A DNA stretch of 64,000 nucleotides, from assembly GCA_009192285.1 (NCBI GenBank), contig CM018606.1, forward strand, positions 1,788,081 to 1,852,080, written 5' to 3'. The DNA comes from Morchella semilibera (lineage: Eukaryota; Ascomycota; Pezizomycetes; Pezizales; Morchellaceae). The translations under genes were made by a program, and so were the position numbers. The notes below the pieces were generated by a model. The model did not search any database and had not been told where the DNA came from. It was given only the letters and a program-made list of their open reading frames with translations. Of the stretch, positions 38,049 through 50,222 are shown in pieces (positions within the stretch are counted from its first letter, which is position 1; the number at the start of each line of letters is the position of its first letter).

Positions 38049-39181
38049 TCAAAGCTGTTTTAGGAGACCTTGTTGGCTGTTACGAAGTAGTGAGAGCTAC
38101 GTGGTACTGGTTCTCTATTATAGCTAGGCTATTGTTATCAACTTGCCATTTCTGCACGGTACTACGAATGTTTCAAACTTGTCAGCTATACCCGACGCGA
38201 GAATAAGTTTCCGCCAACCACTTTGCGTAGCAACCGCACAATTTGGCGGAAACATATTCTCACCGCAAGTACATTGCCTCCGCCAACACCAGTACGATCA
38301 CCCCCAAGCCAACAACAAGCAAAACCATTATATATCTAATCCAAATGAGAAAGCCCATACAAGCTCTTCATTTAGCCCCCCGATTCGACCGTTAGCCCCA
38401 CACATGGCCGATCCCTATACCATGAAGGCTCCGAAACCCCACATCGGCCACATTCTTCGGATAAGATGTTGAGCTGGAGTTTTGCTTCTCGGCTCTAGCA
38501 TACCGTATTTTTCAGCGGCTTTGGGCCCGAGGGCTGGTGCCCCTTATGTACAAGGGAAGCCCGCATGCCTGCTCATTAGCGCTCACAGTCGGTCCTGGAA
38601 GTTCGTCGGGGTTTATAAAGGGGGGGGGGGGGTAGGAACGCCGCGCGCCGGAGGTTTGGATACCCTCTGGAGACGCTAATTAGAATCGCTGGGTTTGACA
38701 GACCAGTCATGGATAGCTTATGTTGCGTTCCCAGATTCGAGGCTACTCAGGTTGGTTATGGAGCGGTGGCTAAGGTTATCAATCAATCAATCAATCGGCC
38801 ATCACCCCCGAAAAGAACAACCATGCGAGTGACATGTCATGACTCGATCGCAAGCATCCTTATCACCCTAAGCAGATGCGCCCAACCGTTGGAATAAAAT
38901 AAATAAGAAGCAGATGCAATATAAAAGTCCAGCCAAGACGGGTATATATTTAAGCTCACGGCATCGCCTGAGTTCTCTAAAAGATGCCGGTTTCACGCTA
39001 GCCACAATATCGAATCTAAAATAAAGGATATATATGATAATAAAAAGCCGAAACTAAGCAGCAAACTCCAACCAACCAACCAGCCAGCCAATCCGTGCCC
39101 ATACTACCTATCTTCATAAATACGTAGAGTCTATTAGTACATAATGTAACCAGAAAGAAACTCCCGAATAAACCCTCTTCT
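38049..39181. other. Intergenic DNA, no gene supported
   Basis: Frames of 60-110 codons occur but resemble no protein I know. A run of 12 G lies near 38619-38630 and a short AATC repeat near 38779-38796. The right end is the 3' flank of the TLC gene. Confidence 0.45.
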
Positions 39182-40278
39182 CTAGGCTTTCCTCTTCCTC
39201 GCCTCTGGTTTCCCGATAGCGGTAGCGACTTTGAGTTCGTGACCTTCGACGTTCAACTCCTTGACCTCTTTCTTGTCCCCAGAGAATCGACTTGCCACGG
39301 TCTGGATCATTCTGGAGAACCAGAAGTAGTTCAATAAGTTGAGGATGCTGTTTGATGTCAAGTAAACAGCAGCCAACCAGAACGGAACACCAAGACCCTC
39401 AAACACATGTGGGACCACTTCGTCCGCGCCCTTTACCGCGGCTGTCAGGACCGAGGGGGGGTCAAAGTGGGTGCTCCAGACATCCTTCATGACCAAGTAA
39501 CCAGACCAGGTACCGTAACAGATGCGGCAACCAAAGAATGTACCAATCAGGAGGAATCCGTTGTACAATTGGATCTTGGAGCCCGTAAGTCCGAGCTTAT
39601 CGCAGAACCAGTGAATATTGAGAAAGGGACTGGACAGCTCGAAAAGCACAAAGACTGGCGCATAGAAGTTTACAAATGGGCGCTATTGAAGCCTCATTAG
39701 TCGGGTATCGAACTTTTGACAGGCTCCAAGTCATGCACGTGGATGCGCGCTAGTGGGGAGAGTAAACTCACGAAACCGAGACTGTATACGGCGACCGCAC
39801 TCGCGGCATGTGCCAGAAATCCTGGGCCAAAGATGCTCAAGTAATAACCACTCATGAACAGGTCCCACAAGAAGTAGCCAGCAGCGTACCCAGTGACAGC
39901 GCCACACATTGGGGTTTCCCCGAATACTCTTCCAAGCATAGCATCCTCGCTACCTTGCTCTCTCCATGCGGCGCGCTCTTTATCGTTGAAAATGACCCAT
40001 AGTGCAAGGATGCTGATGAAGGTGCTCTGGATGAACGACACCACGTGAACATTCCAGTTGATCTTTGTACGCTTGTTAAAATTTGAGTAGGTGCTTGGTA
40101 TGAAGAGGTGTGATAAAGCGGGCGAAGCGAAAAGAAATATCGAATGGTAGGTACAAAAAGCCAGAAGTATGTAGTGGATATGGTACGGGAGAGTAGGAAG
40201 ATTAAAGGTCTTTGAGAGCTGCTGAATGAAAGAGAGAGAAGAAAGCCACTCAGGGCAAGGAAATACGAAAATATCCAT
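39182..40278 (-). CDS. TLC-domain (TRAM-LAG1-CLN8) multi-pass membrane protein
   Basis: Exons 40278-39772 and 39682-39182 join in phase 0 across an 89-bp intron with a GTGAGT donor and TCAATAG acceptor, giving 335 residues. Several hydrophobic helices are visible: YHIHYILLAFCTYHSIFLF, VVSFIQSTFISILALWVIF, TGYAAGYFLWDLFMSGYYL, FVNFYAPVFVLFELSSPFL and LAAVYLTSNSILNLLNYFWF. The order, with GYFLWDLFMS and the FELSSPFLNIHW stretch created by splicing, is the TLC pattern of the fungal TMEM56-like group rather than ceramide synthase, whose homeobox-like region and double-histidine motif are absent. Such proteins sit in ER or Golgi membranes, and the substrate is unknown. The C terminus is lysine-rich (KPEARKRKA), compatible with ER retention. 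The gene is divergent from DBP5. Confidence 0.82.
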
Positions 40279-41124
40279 CTTTGCGCTGAGTTGAGACGAC
40301 GCCAGAAGAAGGTGGAAAGCTGAACGGAGAAAGATAAGGGGGACAAAGATGGTCAGAATTCCGCGGGGGGAGGGTATGTATATTAATATACTCTTAGAAG
40401 TAGGTACTAAGGCCTAGGGTTAAAAAATGGCTGGGCAAGATCTTAAGGTGTAGATTCCTTGAGCCTCACGATATACACCGCAAGTTACTCAACGACACCA
40501 ACAAAGTCGACGATTTAAGAGAGTAGTGGACGCTGTTAAATCGACCACTCTGTCTTCTTTTATGTTGTTGTCGAACTCTACCTTTGATACGAGAGATACA
40601 ATAAAAGGTGGTCATTGGACAGATATGTAGACAGAGGTATTCGATATATGTACCAGAACTGACTGACTGAGCTGTCTCAAAACATTTCAGCTTGAAGACA
40701 AGCAGCTTCCCCAGTCATGTCCCTGCAGAATGCCGGTCATCCGCCAAGTTGTTGGGGCTGACCTGCAGGGTCATGGGTCAATTAAATACTTGTCAGGAGG
40801 GACTCCGAGTGAGGATACGAGCCAACGGTTGCTTATATAATAATAATACTCTCTGTACACGTGACAAGTTCCCGTTCATAAACTGTCACTCGCTACTGTC
40901 TCCTGGCCACTCATAGTGTGCGATACCAGCCGGGAGCTTACCTTTCCAAAGTTTTTTTTTTTTACTGCAATAAAAAAAAATCAATGAACTTCTTTCATCA
41001 CGAAGACATTCACTTTCATCACGAAGACACCCATCCGATCATCATCGCATTCCTAGCCCTAGCTGTCATCTATCTCATCATCTTGGCACTCAGTTAAACA
41101 TCTCCAATCCAATAAATTCAAACA
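40279..41124. promoter_or_regulatory. Bidirectional upstream region, TLC gene / DBP5
   Basis: This 846-bp interval separates two divergent starts. It contains A/T runs near 40952-40979 and the 37-codon ORF described separately. No specific operator is recognised. Confidence 0.45.
40984..41097 (+). CDS. 37-residue membrane mini-ORF (upstream ORF of DBP5)
   Basis: This short ORF has its own ATG and TAA and ends 27 bp before the DBP5 ATG. The N-terminal half holds two copies of FHHED made by an exact 15-bp DNA repeat (TTTCATCACGAAGAC). The C-terminal half (PIIIAFLALAVIYLIILALS) is a textbook membrane helix. If DBP5 transcripts start upstream, this is a uORF that would limit DBP5 translation. 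Otherwise it may be an independent small membrane peptide. No family is recognised. Confidence 0.45.
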   Translation: MNFFHHEDIHFHHEDTHPIIIAFLALAVIYLIILALS

Positions 41125-42835
41125 ATGTCTCGCGACATTCAAAAAGCGTTTGCTCCGCTGGCTATCGATGGCGACGACAATTATGATGGCGAGGACGATG
41201 AAGGCCTAACATTCTCTTTAGGGGGGGATGATGGAGTCCCATCCATCGGCCCACCAGAGAATAAATCACTGCAGGATGATGGTCAGCACGATGTAGTCCT
41301 TAAGCTTTCTGACTTGCAGGGGGATCCAAACAGCCCTTTGTATTCAGTCAAAACTTTTGAGCAACTGGGACTGTATGTACACCCTTTCTGCCACAATGGT
41401 CTTGCTTCCACTCTAACTAGTCTCCTAGCTCCGATGAAGTCATGCGTGGGATCTACGCCATGGGGTTTCGGCGCCCCTCAAAGATCCAGGAAAGGGCACT
41501 GCCTCTCCTTCTTGCTAAACCTCCTCATAATATGATTGCTCAATCGCAATCCGGCACGGGGAAGACGGCAGCATTCGCGCTCACAATCCTCTCCCGTATC
41601 AATTACAAACTTAAACATCCACAGGCTGTCATTCTTGCGCCAACCCGTGAACTCGCTCGTCAAATCATGGATGTTGTTACAAAAATGGGACAGTTCACTG
41701 GTGTATGCTGCCAATTCACTATTCCAAACATGGTGGATAAAACTAAACTCATGAACGCACATGTCGTTGTTGGAACCCCAGGCACTACACTCGACTGCAT
41801 CCGGCGCAAGAGCCTCCCAGTTCGAGACCTCAAGATTTTCGTGGTGGATGAGGCGGATAACATGTTGGACCAGCAGGGCATGGCTGAACAGTGTATCCGG
41901 GTTAAATCGTGAGGAATGCTACTATATTTTTGTTTCCCCAGCTAACAATACCAGGTCTATGCCTCCAAAGGTGCAGATTGTCCTCTTTTCTGCCACTTTT
42001 CCGGCGTCTGTAGTTACCTACGCCGAGCGATTCGCCCCAAATGCCAACACACTTTCGTTGAAGCATGACGAACTCACCGTCGTTGGTATCAAACAAATGT
42101 ATATGGACTGTGCAAGTGAGGCAGATAAATTCCGCGTCCTAACAGATCTTTACAAAGTTCTTACCATTGGTTCCTCCGTCATTTTCGTTAAAGTAAGTTT
42201 CCAGTTTGTGCTCTCTTTGGTCATAGCTAACCACAAACTAGCGCCGCATTGACGCGGACCGTATCTACAAGCGTATGACCGCCGCTGGCCATAAGGTTGC
42301 TGTGCTACACTCAGCACTCGATAGCTCAAGCAGCAGAGACGTGGTCATCGATGATTTTCGGTCTGGGAAGGCAAAGGTTTTGATCACTACCAACCTCCTT
42401 GCCCGTGGAATTGATGTTGCGACTGTGTCCATGGTTGTCAATTATGATTTACCAACTACCTTAAGCACCAAAGGCACGGTGGTGGTGGATACTCCGACCT
42501 ATCTTCACCGCATCGGGAGGACTGGCAGGTTTGGCAGAGTGGGCGTTAGTATCTCATTCGTCCATGACCATGCCACCTGGCGGGAGTTGTGTGAAGTTGC
42601 GAACTACTTCAATGTGCCAATGATGAAGGTCCCCACGGATGACATTGATGTGAGTCACCCCATTGTGCAGAAAGAATGAGTCAAAGAATACTCACAAAAG
42701 CTTTTGCTTATTTAGGAGGTTGAAAGAATCGTAAACAAGTTTCTCAAGGCTGGTCCACCAAAGCCTGGCGATGTCATGGAGGCCAGTCGTCACGGAGGTC
42801 CCAGGGCCCAGCCTCAGAACCCACCGCGAAAGTAA
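41125..42835 (+). CDS. DBP5: DEAD-box ATP-dependent RNA helicase Dbp5 (mRNA export)
   Basis: Exons 41125-41372, 41429-41908, 41955-42192, 42242-42649 and 42716-42835 give 497 residues, the usual Dbp5 length. The introns are 46-66 bp with CTAAC-type branch sites. Dbp5 remodels mRNPs on the cytoplasmic face of the nuclear pore, with Gle1 and Nup159, to complete mRNA export. The motifs are in order: Q-motif region [16 protein letters not shown] (94-109), Walker A SQSGTGKT (122-129), PTRELARQ (154-161), DEAD (223-226), SAT (255-257), ARGID (376-380) and HRIGRTGR (411-418). An acidic N-terminal extension of about 60 residues precedes the core. The GTPGT, NMLDQQ and [12 protein letters not shown] stretches separate it from eIF4A. 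The Ia motif has PTRELAR where the family often has PSRELAR. Junctions are all in phase. Confidence 0.95.
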
Positions 42836-43643
42836 GAATTGGGGAAAAGATAGTGAGAGAGGGAGTCATTTGGCAGTAGGATAGGCTATGATGTTCAGAA
42901 TACCAAAGTTGAGTCTGGGGAATTAAAACGACAAATAATTCTCTTTATTGCTCAGAAATGGTAAAATAGAACGTCTATCTCTCATGTTTCTTCTATTTAT
43001 AAGGATACACATCAAAGTGATCACAAATCTTTGCTGGGCTCGCTAGCTAAATAATCCCACGATTTAAGTACTTTTACAACAAGTTTATTCATCTTCCAAT
43101 ATGGGGCAGCTCTAAGCAGGGTGTTCGAGTCCTCAAAGGGTGCGTTAGGGACACTGGTAAGGATTTCGGCAGCTTATATGAGGGGCAGTGGAGCCTGGCT
43201 TTCGTGTGCCCCGCGCAGGAAGTCACTGTATTCGCTTTTAAAGGAGCAAAGACGTTGATTTTTCTTGTCTTGATCTTTTTTGACATAGAATTTTGTTTTG
43301 TTGAAACAAACACCGAGTGACACTATATGACCGGCCCATATGGTGAAGGCCTCATAGGTAAATGGGTAAAGATAACCTGTTTGGAATGGGTTGTTTGGGG
43401 AAAGAAAGTCTAAGAGTAATTACTGAGACGTAAATTGACTCTAGTTTTACAAATGATTCAACTATATATAGACTTGTTAAACTTAGTTATTTTAAGGGAG
43501 AAAGAGTAGCTTACCTCGAACAATGAACTACCTTTAGCGTCCATCATTAGTATTCTGCACTGAATTTGATCCGGTGCCTGTATTATGCCCGTTCTTCCCT
43601 TGCCATTGTTATCTCTACTCCGTTTATCCTTATAACTATTATC
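42836..43643. other. Convergent interval between DBP5 and GPI15
   Basis: This is 3' flanking DNA of both genes. A 74-codon frame on the minus strand (43089-43313) shows no protein-like signal. Nothing else was noted. Confidence 0.5.
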
Positions 43644-44335
43644 TTAATTATTATTGGTAGCCGGCCTACGCATCTCGAAGTTGATTTCGTTCCTCATCAC
43701 CTCCAACACGTCAGCTAGTATTGCCATTTCCGGGTGTAATTCCTATATATCTCGGAGGTTAGAATTGCTCCAAATATCAAGGTCGTAAGATAGCTCACCC
43801 GGAAAACGACAATCTCCTTCCGACCCTCCTTGAAACGGATAACTAGCTTCTTCTTGCTCCAGAAGTATCCGTGGCGGATAAAAACATTATCAACGTCATC
43901 CATCGAGAACTGTCGAATGGAGAGGCTTCGCTTGTGTCTAATCCACTGGAGTGTTTCGGTAGCGATTAAGAATCCGTCCCTGGCAAACAAAATACACTCT
44001 GACATTTCTGCCTGCCTGATGTCGGCTAGGGTTTTTCTAATGAAAACAAGTAGAGGCATGAGTAGGGCTATAAGTAAAGGATCGTTCCATTTGAACTCAT
44101 GGAGCCATTTGAGGGCAGGGTAGAGAAACCCAGGGCCGGCATAGAATGACCATGGAGTGTTGTGTTTTATGGAGGCTCGGATCGTAAAATAGTTACAGAT
44201 GTTGATTAAAGGTAGAGTAATGAATATGATACGTAGGAGTTCGATAAATATGGAGAGAGTCCGGAAAGGTATGGTGTTGTAGGGCCTGTTGGTGAGCATA
44301 ATCCCACCTGGAACAACCGTGAGATATGAAGTCAT
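43644..44335 (-). CDS. GPI15: GPI-GlcNAc transferase subunit H (Gpi15 / PIG-H)
   Basis: Exons 44335-43799 and 43742-43644 join in phase 0 across a 56-bp intron (donor GTGAGC, TTCTAAC branch site, ATATAG acceptor), giving 211 residues. PIG-H is a subunit of the ER enzyme that adds GlcNAc to phosphatidylinositol, the first step of GPI-anchor synthesis. Two hydrophobic helices come first (around LLRIIFITLPLINICNYF and DPLLIALLMPLLVFI). The PIG-H domain follows: SECILFARDGFLIAT, then DDVDNVFIRHG, then KEIVVFRELHPEMAILADV. The last piece exists only when the intron is removed, which supports both model and family. The start chosen gives a typical family length, but an upstream ATG is possible. A fast-evolving unrelated membrane protein is less likely. 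Confidence 0.75.
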
Positions 44336-46157
44336 ATCGACAGGCGCTATATTCCTTTCGCCGTTGGTGAAGATGTTTCTTGCTCCTGTTGCTAGTTATT
44401 TGATGTGTGTAGGTGGGAGGGTTACGTGCTGGGCCTGGAACCTGGTTACATGGCTACATGTATGGATGTAGTGGATCTAAGATGTGTTATGTGCAACCTG
44501 GATACATTAGATTTTACCCAAGCAAAATGTAGGCGAGTATGAGTGGATGCTTTCCACCATAGCAAGTATACGCGGATGATGCTTTAGATCGCCGGCCTCA
44601 GCTTCTCATACTTATAGAGGCATACTTTCTCACCAAAATACTCACATGTAGTCTTCATTTAGAAATTCATCATTTACGAAGGGTATGGGTACATATACAT
44701 ACATGTACTTAATACATGCACTTGTACGTACGCGCATATGTGGCTACCAAAAGGATTATCAGAGAGCATTGCCGCACTCTAGTCGTTGTTTTTATCTTTT
44801 TGATATAGCGTATTATACATCTGGTGCTCTACATGTACTCACTTTGGGTAGATGCATGCTGGTAAATCATACGACATGGGCCAATTATATTTTCGAGATC
44901 CCTTAAATCGGAAAATTAAGGGTGTGTCAAATATTGTATTATTAGATCCCCTTATTTCTGTATAACTGGTCTCGTTCCCAGCACAGTCTGTTCCACCCAA
45001 TATATAATTGCGTAAACACTGAAGTCTTAGAGTCAGGGTATTGGAGTGCCGAGTCCGTGTGTGAGTCTAGGCAGTACGAAGCTTCTTCTTCTTCTTCTTT
45101 TTTTAGCCTTGTAAGACCACATTCAGTAAGTACGCCACGGATCGAGTCTCTCTCTAGCCCTACGCACACAAGCTTCGACAAGCAAATGGGGTAATTTCTG
45201 GTTCCAATATGCACAGATGAAAGTGAAACGTTGTGTAACGTCCTAAAAACGGTGATCCCATCGACTGTTAACTTTTTTTTTTGGTGGGGTAATCGGGAAA
45301 TTGTTAACTCGACGTGAGTGACAATGTAGTGATATAAGTAAAAGGGTGTGAACCCTCACCGAAATTCCGGATATATATACCGATGTAAATTATAAGAAAT
45401 TTATGCTGATGCAAGGAGATGCTGGTTCAAGTCACTGCAGTCTTACTGCCCCTGGAGATGTTAAGTTTTAAAAATAGCCCCCCTCGCTAACCTTAATCCC
45501 ACATCAGAGGGCGACGATGTCAATGCAAAGCACTGACATCCACACGGCGTATTGTTCCCTTTAGTGGAGCAGCAGCAGCAGAAGCAGCAGATGTTCTCTT
45601 CCACCTCCTTTACCGGAGAGATTTGAATCAATGTAGGGATGTGGCGTAGCTCTGCGCTCAGGGCTCAGAAACTGTGGCTGAATCCGGATCCCGGTGTCAT
45701 GTTTTACCCGTGTGCTGGGATCTCTTCGGTCATCACGGCTTGTTCTTCACGAAGCAGCGGAACACGACCAAGAGAGCGTCCGGTAGAGATACATGTAAGT
45801 AGCATGATCCATAACACTTTGATTATTAGAGTGCTATCCAGGAAGAGGCTCCAGGCTGCAGTCTGTCTGTGCGGGGAGGTACTTAGGTAGCTCTATCTGT
45901 TCCAGGTCTCTGTCATCATCTCATCCCCCCATCTAAACCTCCTGAGAGCTTCCTCTTTCCCTACTTTGCTTCTTTTCCCCTTCCACCATCTACATCGCCT
46001 CCTTCTACACCCCCCCCCTCCCCCTCCCCCACATCCTTAACCCCTTCTATATCTCTTTCTACTAAATAACAATATTTTTTCTATTGATCTCTCCCAGAAA
46101 AGCTGGGGAGATCCTCATATATCAGACTATTCTTTCTTTAATTCCCATCTATAAACA
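44336..46157. other. Upstream regions of GPI15 and the GRAM-VASt gene
   Basis: No gene is supported. The interval holds four TACATGTA octamers (44455, 44700, 44830 and 45790). The last 250 bp before the ATG at 46158 are strongly CT-rich on the plus strand, a common fungal promoter/leader feature. Confidence 0.5.
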
Positions 46158-49100
46158 ATGTCTACAGTAACCACAGACCAACAGCCCATTCCTGCCGCAT
46201 CGTCAGACTCAGCCCCCGCCACGCCCACTGGGGGAAAAATCAACCTATTCAATCGCAAAAAGAAGTCCGCCGTAAACCTCGGATCCTCACCTTCACAAGA
46301 CAATCTCGTTTCGGGCTCGGCCGGTAGTTCCCTAAAAAGTGGCCAGAGTATGGAAAGTCTTCAGGATAAGACTGCAACCGAATCAGGCCCAGGCTCAGTC
46401 GGTAGCGGAGGGAAGGGTATAAAGAACATATTCAAACGAAAAGGGGCCAAAAGTGAAAATGGATCAGGAAGTGCTAGTGGATCTATTGGGAGCACCAAGG
46501 ATGGTGAGAATGAGGATAGTAAGGAGCGGGCCAGTGAGGATGACGGCGTTTTGTCCTATGATTCAGAGACAGATGTGTAAGTGGTGCCTTTTTTCAGCCG
46601 CCTTGTCTGCTTTTGCTAGGGTTCACTGGTGCCACTGGCACACTACTAGTCCCAACCATGTGTTCTATTCCTGTCCTGTCCTTCTTTGCCCTCTTGTTAT
46701 AAGCTTGCCTTGATCTTTATGTTCGCTTTACGCTGCGGAGAAACTTTGTAGTTCACCACCATCGTTATTATATTCGCAATATGCAGCTCAGTAACACTAA
46801 TGGTTATCGTCGCAGCAACTCTCTACCTCGTCCCAATACCGCTGGTGTCTTGACGCCTTCAAAGAAGCCTAATGAGCCAATACCGGGCAAGCCATTACAC
46901 TCCGCTACATTCTCTCAGGCTACTGGTACAACAGCAAACTCAGTAACAGCTGGGAACAACCAGTCTGAGAAATTACCTCCTAGAAGTGCCGCTGATATCC
47001 TCAAGGCACCGTTCCGGCGTGGAACTTCCCCAACTCCCCTTGAGAAGGAGGACACACCTACGAAAAACGGGGGGGGCGCCAAACAAACCGGCACGAGCCA
47101 ACACGGGCCTTCCGTCTCCTACTGAGACCTCCGAAGTGAGGCCCGCAACCTCAGGAGGCGAATCTAGGAGGTCCGAAGATCGTGGGCGGCGTACGGGCCG
47201 CACATCCGTCGGCACCTCTGATGCTAGTGAGATCCCTCTCGGCCAAGAGAACCCCTCATCAAATGGGTCCCGGGGCGGGCGGGCATGGCCAGGTGGAATA
47301 ATAACTAAGGACCATGCTTCACCTGGAACTCTTGCAGACCCACATAACCCAGATGGGACTGTCGTCCAAACAACAGTTACTCCACCGACTCCAACTGACG
47401 GCTCAAATCATTTCTCTCCGAAGAGCCCGGTAGGCGCAGTGGTCTCTGGTGGTACAACGAGAACGCGAAACCGTACAAACTCTTTAAGCGGCACTCCAAG
47501 CAAGCTTTCACAAAGCATGTCTGCACCATTAACGCCTACAAGCGAAACACCTCTCCCAAAGGAGGGTGGGTCGCCGAGTGGCAATCAAGCTGGGGCAGGG
47601 GGTTTCTTCCAAAGTATGTTTTCAGCTGCACAAACAGCTGCTACGACAATTAGCAACAGTATCGCCAACACTAACTTAGCGAATAATGGCCCCGGAGGCC
47701 GTCCTCGAACTGCAACAGGGTTGTCGGATAAGAGTGATAGTAATGACAAGGAAAATATTTCTCAAGGAGCTTCAGAGGGGGATCGAAAAGCAGAGCCTCA
47801 GAGGAGGTTAGCGGTTGAGACGCTGGGCCATGGGGAGCTTAGCTTGGGAAGCTTGGGCATATTACCTAGTCCAAAAAAGGTACCCGAGGGGGGGAACTCA
47901 GTATCAAAATCTAACAGCTCAGATGGTGATCAAACTGCGGCTTTGCACAATGATGCAAATACTTCAGATCCATATAGCGCTACAGGCATGAAATCGCCAA
48001 CACCATTCTCTGCTGTCAGCAACCAAGACTCCAATTTTGAGACCGCCGCCAACAGTCCCATAAATCACACAAAGATAGGTGATTCTCAACGACCAATTAG
48101 AACACCAGTTGCAGAGGACTCTGCCTTCTACAGCGGCTCGCATAGAGATAGTCTTCCAGCCGCTGGGACCATGACTCCGGAGCGAAGCAGTATACTAGCC
48201 ACAAATGAAATGGACGACACCTGGTTCGGTGATGGTGATAGGCGGCGATCCGGTAGTGTGAAGAGCTCCGCTGGGGTCGGGAGAAAGCGCGGCTCTTCTG
48301 CTGCATCAGGCGGAAACGTACAACCCGCCCCTAAACCGACTGGGTTCGCCGTGGCAAGTAAGAAGAGAAATCGCGATTTCCATACGCTATTCAAATCCGT
48401 GCCAGAAGACGACTATCTCATTGAAGATTATGGGTGTGCTCTTCAGAAGGAGATATTACTGCAGGGAAGATTCTACGTTTCGGAAGGTCATATTTGTTTC
48501 AATTCGAATATTTTTGGATGGGTAAATACGTTGGTCATAAGTTTTGACGAGGTCGTGAGTGTTGAAAAGAAGAGCACTGCGATGGTGTTTCCAAACGCAA
48601 TTGTGATCCAGACGTTACATGCCCGCCATGTCTTTGCGAGCTTTATTTCTAGGGATAGCACTTATGATCTAATCATTGGTATTTGGAGAATTGGGCATCC
48701 GCAGCTTGTGGCAAACCTTACCGGCGTTAGGCTAGAGGAGAATACCGCTCCTGGCGAAGTAGAAGATCAAGAACAGGCTGATGGTGGAAGCGAGTATGAG
48801 GAAGACGAAGAGGATGAGTACGAAGATGATAGCGATGAGGACCTTGGAGAAAGTTATACTGATGCGGGAGACGGTCTTTTGGATAACAAACCCACTGGGG
48901 ACTCTGGCGCTTCAAAAACCGTAAGCAGAAAGGCTAGTCAACAGCCTGTCGCGGGAGCTGCCAGTAGTGAAGCGGCTCCTGGAGCGGCGGCAGTTGCAGA
49001 TTACCCAGGCCCGGCAACTCATCCTCCAACCGTATGCACCGATGCGGCCGACCATGCTCACTATGACAAGCCACTTTGCGACGAAATTATTCCGGCGCCT

Positions 49101-50222
49101 TTGGGGCAGGTATACTCGCTTGCTTATGGACCTGGAAGTTATCCGTTCATTTCACGTTTCCTTGCCGAGGAGGAAAAGGTTCTCGAAATCCAGATCCCAG
49201 ACAAGGGTGAGTGGACGGAAGGAGAGGGTGGTAAAAAGGTCCGGTCGTTCTCTTACATCAAGCCTCTTGGTGGACCCATTGGACCCAAACAAACAAAGTG
49301 TCTTATAACTGAGACGATTGAATTCTGTGACCTGGAGGACCACGTGAGTGTTGTTGTGGCCACACAAACACCAGATGTTCCTTCAGGAAACGTGTTTGTG
49401 GTTAAGTCCAAATATTGTCTCATGTGGGGCGAAGGGGGTACCACGAGGATGATTGCAAACTGTACGGTAGAATGGTCTGGGAAGAGTTGGCTGAAAGGTA
49501 TGTTGCATATGTTGCAGATGGGACTAGGATCTTTATGCTTACCATGAGTAGGTCCCATTGAGAAGGGTGCTAGCGACGGACAAATCGCCTACAACGCGGA
49601 TCTTATTAAAGCCCTGAAAGCAGAGTGTTTGCCCAAAGAGCCCGCCAGTAAAGCCGCTAGACTTAAGGGCAAAAAGAGAAGAAAGGCCATGGAAGCAAAG
49701 GGAGAGGCTATTGGTCGGTCTGTCGGGGGAACCGTTAAGGGACGAGCAGCTCAAGCTGCTGGATTTTCTAGTCCTGCCGAAATGGAGAGCTGGGGAATAT
49801 TCGCACCATTAAAGACATATCTTGGCCCCGTTGTGGACATGATCCAACCGCTCGTTGGTGGAAATCTCAGCCTTATCATCATCTGTATTCTCGTTGTCAT
49901 GCTTTTCCTGTCGCGACGTGGGAACCAAACGGCCTCCGTGCCTGTAACAAGGAGTGGTCCAACCGGCGGCGCACAATATTGGGACCAGGCCTGGCAGCGC
50001 GAGGAAGAAGGCCTCTGGGAATGGCTTGAAGATCGTACAGGGCTTGGCGGTATAGGGGATATTAGTAGAGGCCGCCGGATGAATTCATTTGAGAAGGAAC
50101 TTGGCAGTAGAAGAGGCTCCATTTCCGCAGGGATGAAGGAGAGAGAGGTGGAAGAGGCGATAAGTATTATGGAAGAGCGACTTGAAACGCTCAAAAAAGG
50201 TGGTGGAAGGGAGGAAAGCTAG
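46158..50222 (+). CDS. GRAM-VASt sterol-transfer protein (Lam/Ysp2 family), frame broken at a G8 run
   Basis: Exons 46158-46576, 46816-49497 and 49552-50222. The sequence as given needs loss of one G in the run 47069-47076 to stay in frame. With that, the coding length is exactly 1257 codons including the stop. Order: a disordered Ser/Thr/Gly-rich N-terminal half; a GRAM domain at about 654-770 (RDFHTLFKSVPEDDYLIEDY, GRFYVSEGHICFNSNIFGW); an acidic linker; a VASt domain at about 891-1060 (ADHAHYDKPLCDEIIPAPLG, NCTVEWSGKSWLKGPIEKGA); a membrane helix at about 1138-1153 (LSLIIICILVVMLFL); and a tail. No BAR or PH domain is seen, so it is closest to the Lam4/5/6 layout. These ER-anchored proteins move sterol at membrane contact sites. 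An assembly or indel error at the G run is likelier than true loss, since both domains are intact. Confidence 0.85.
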
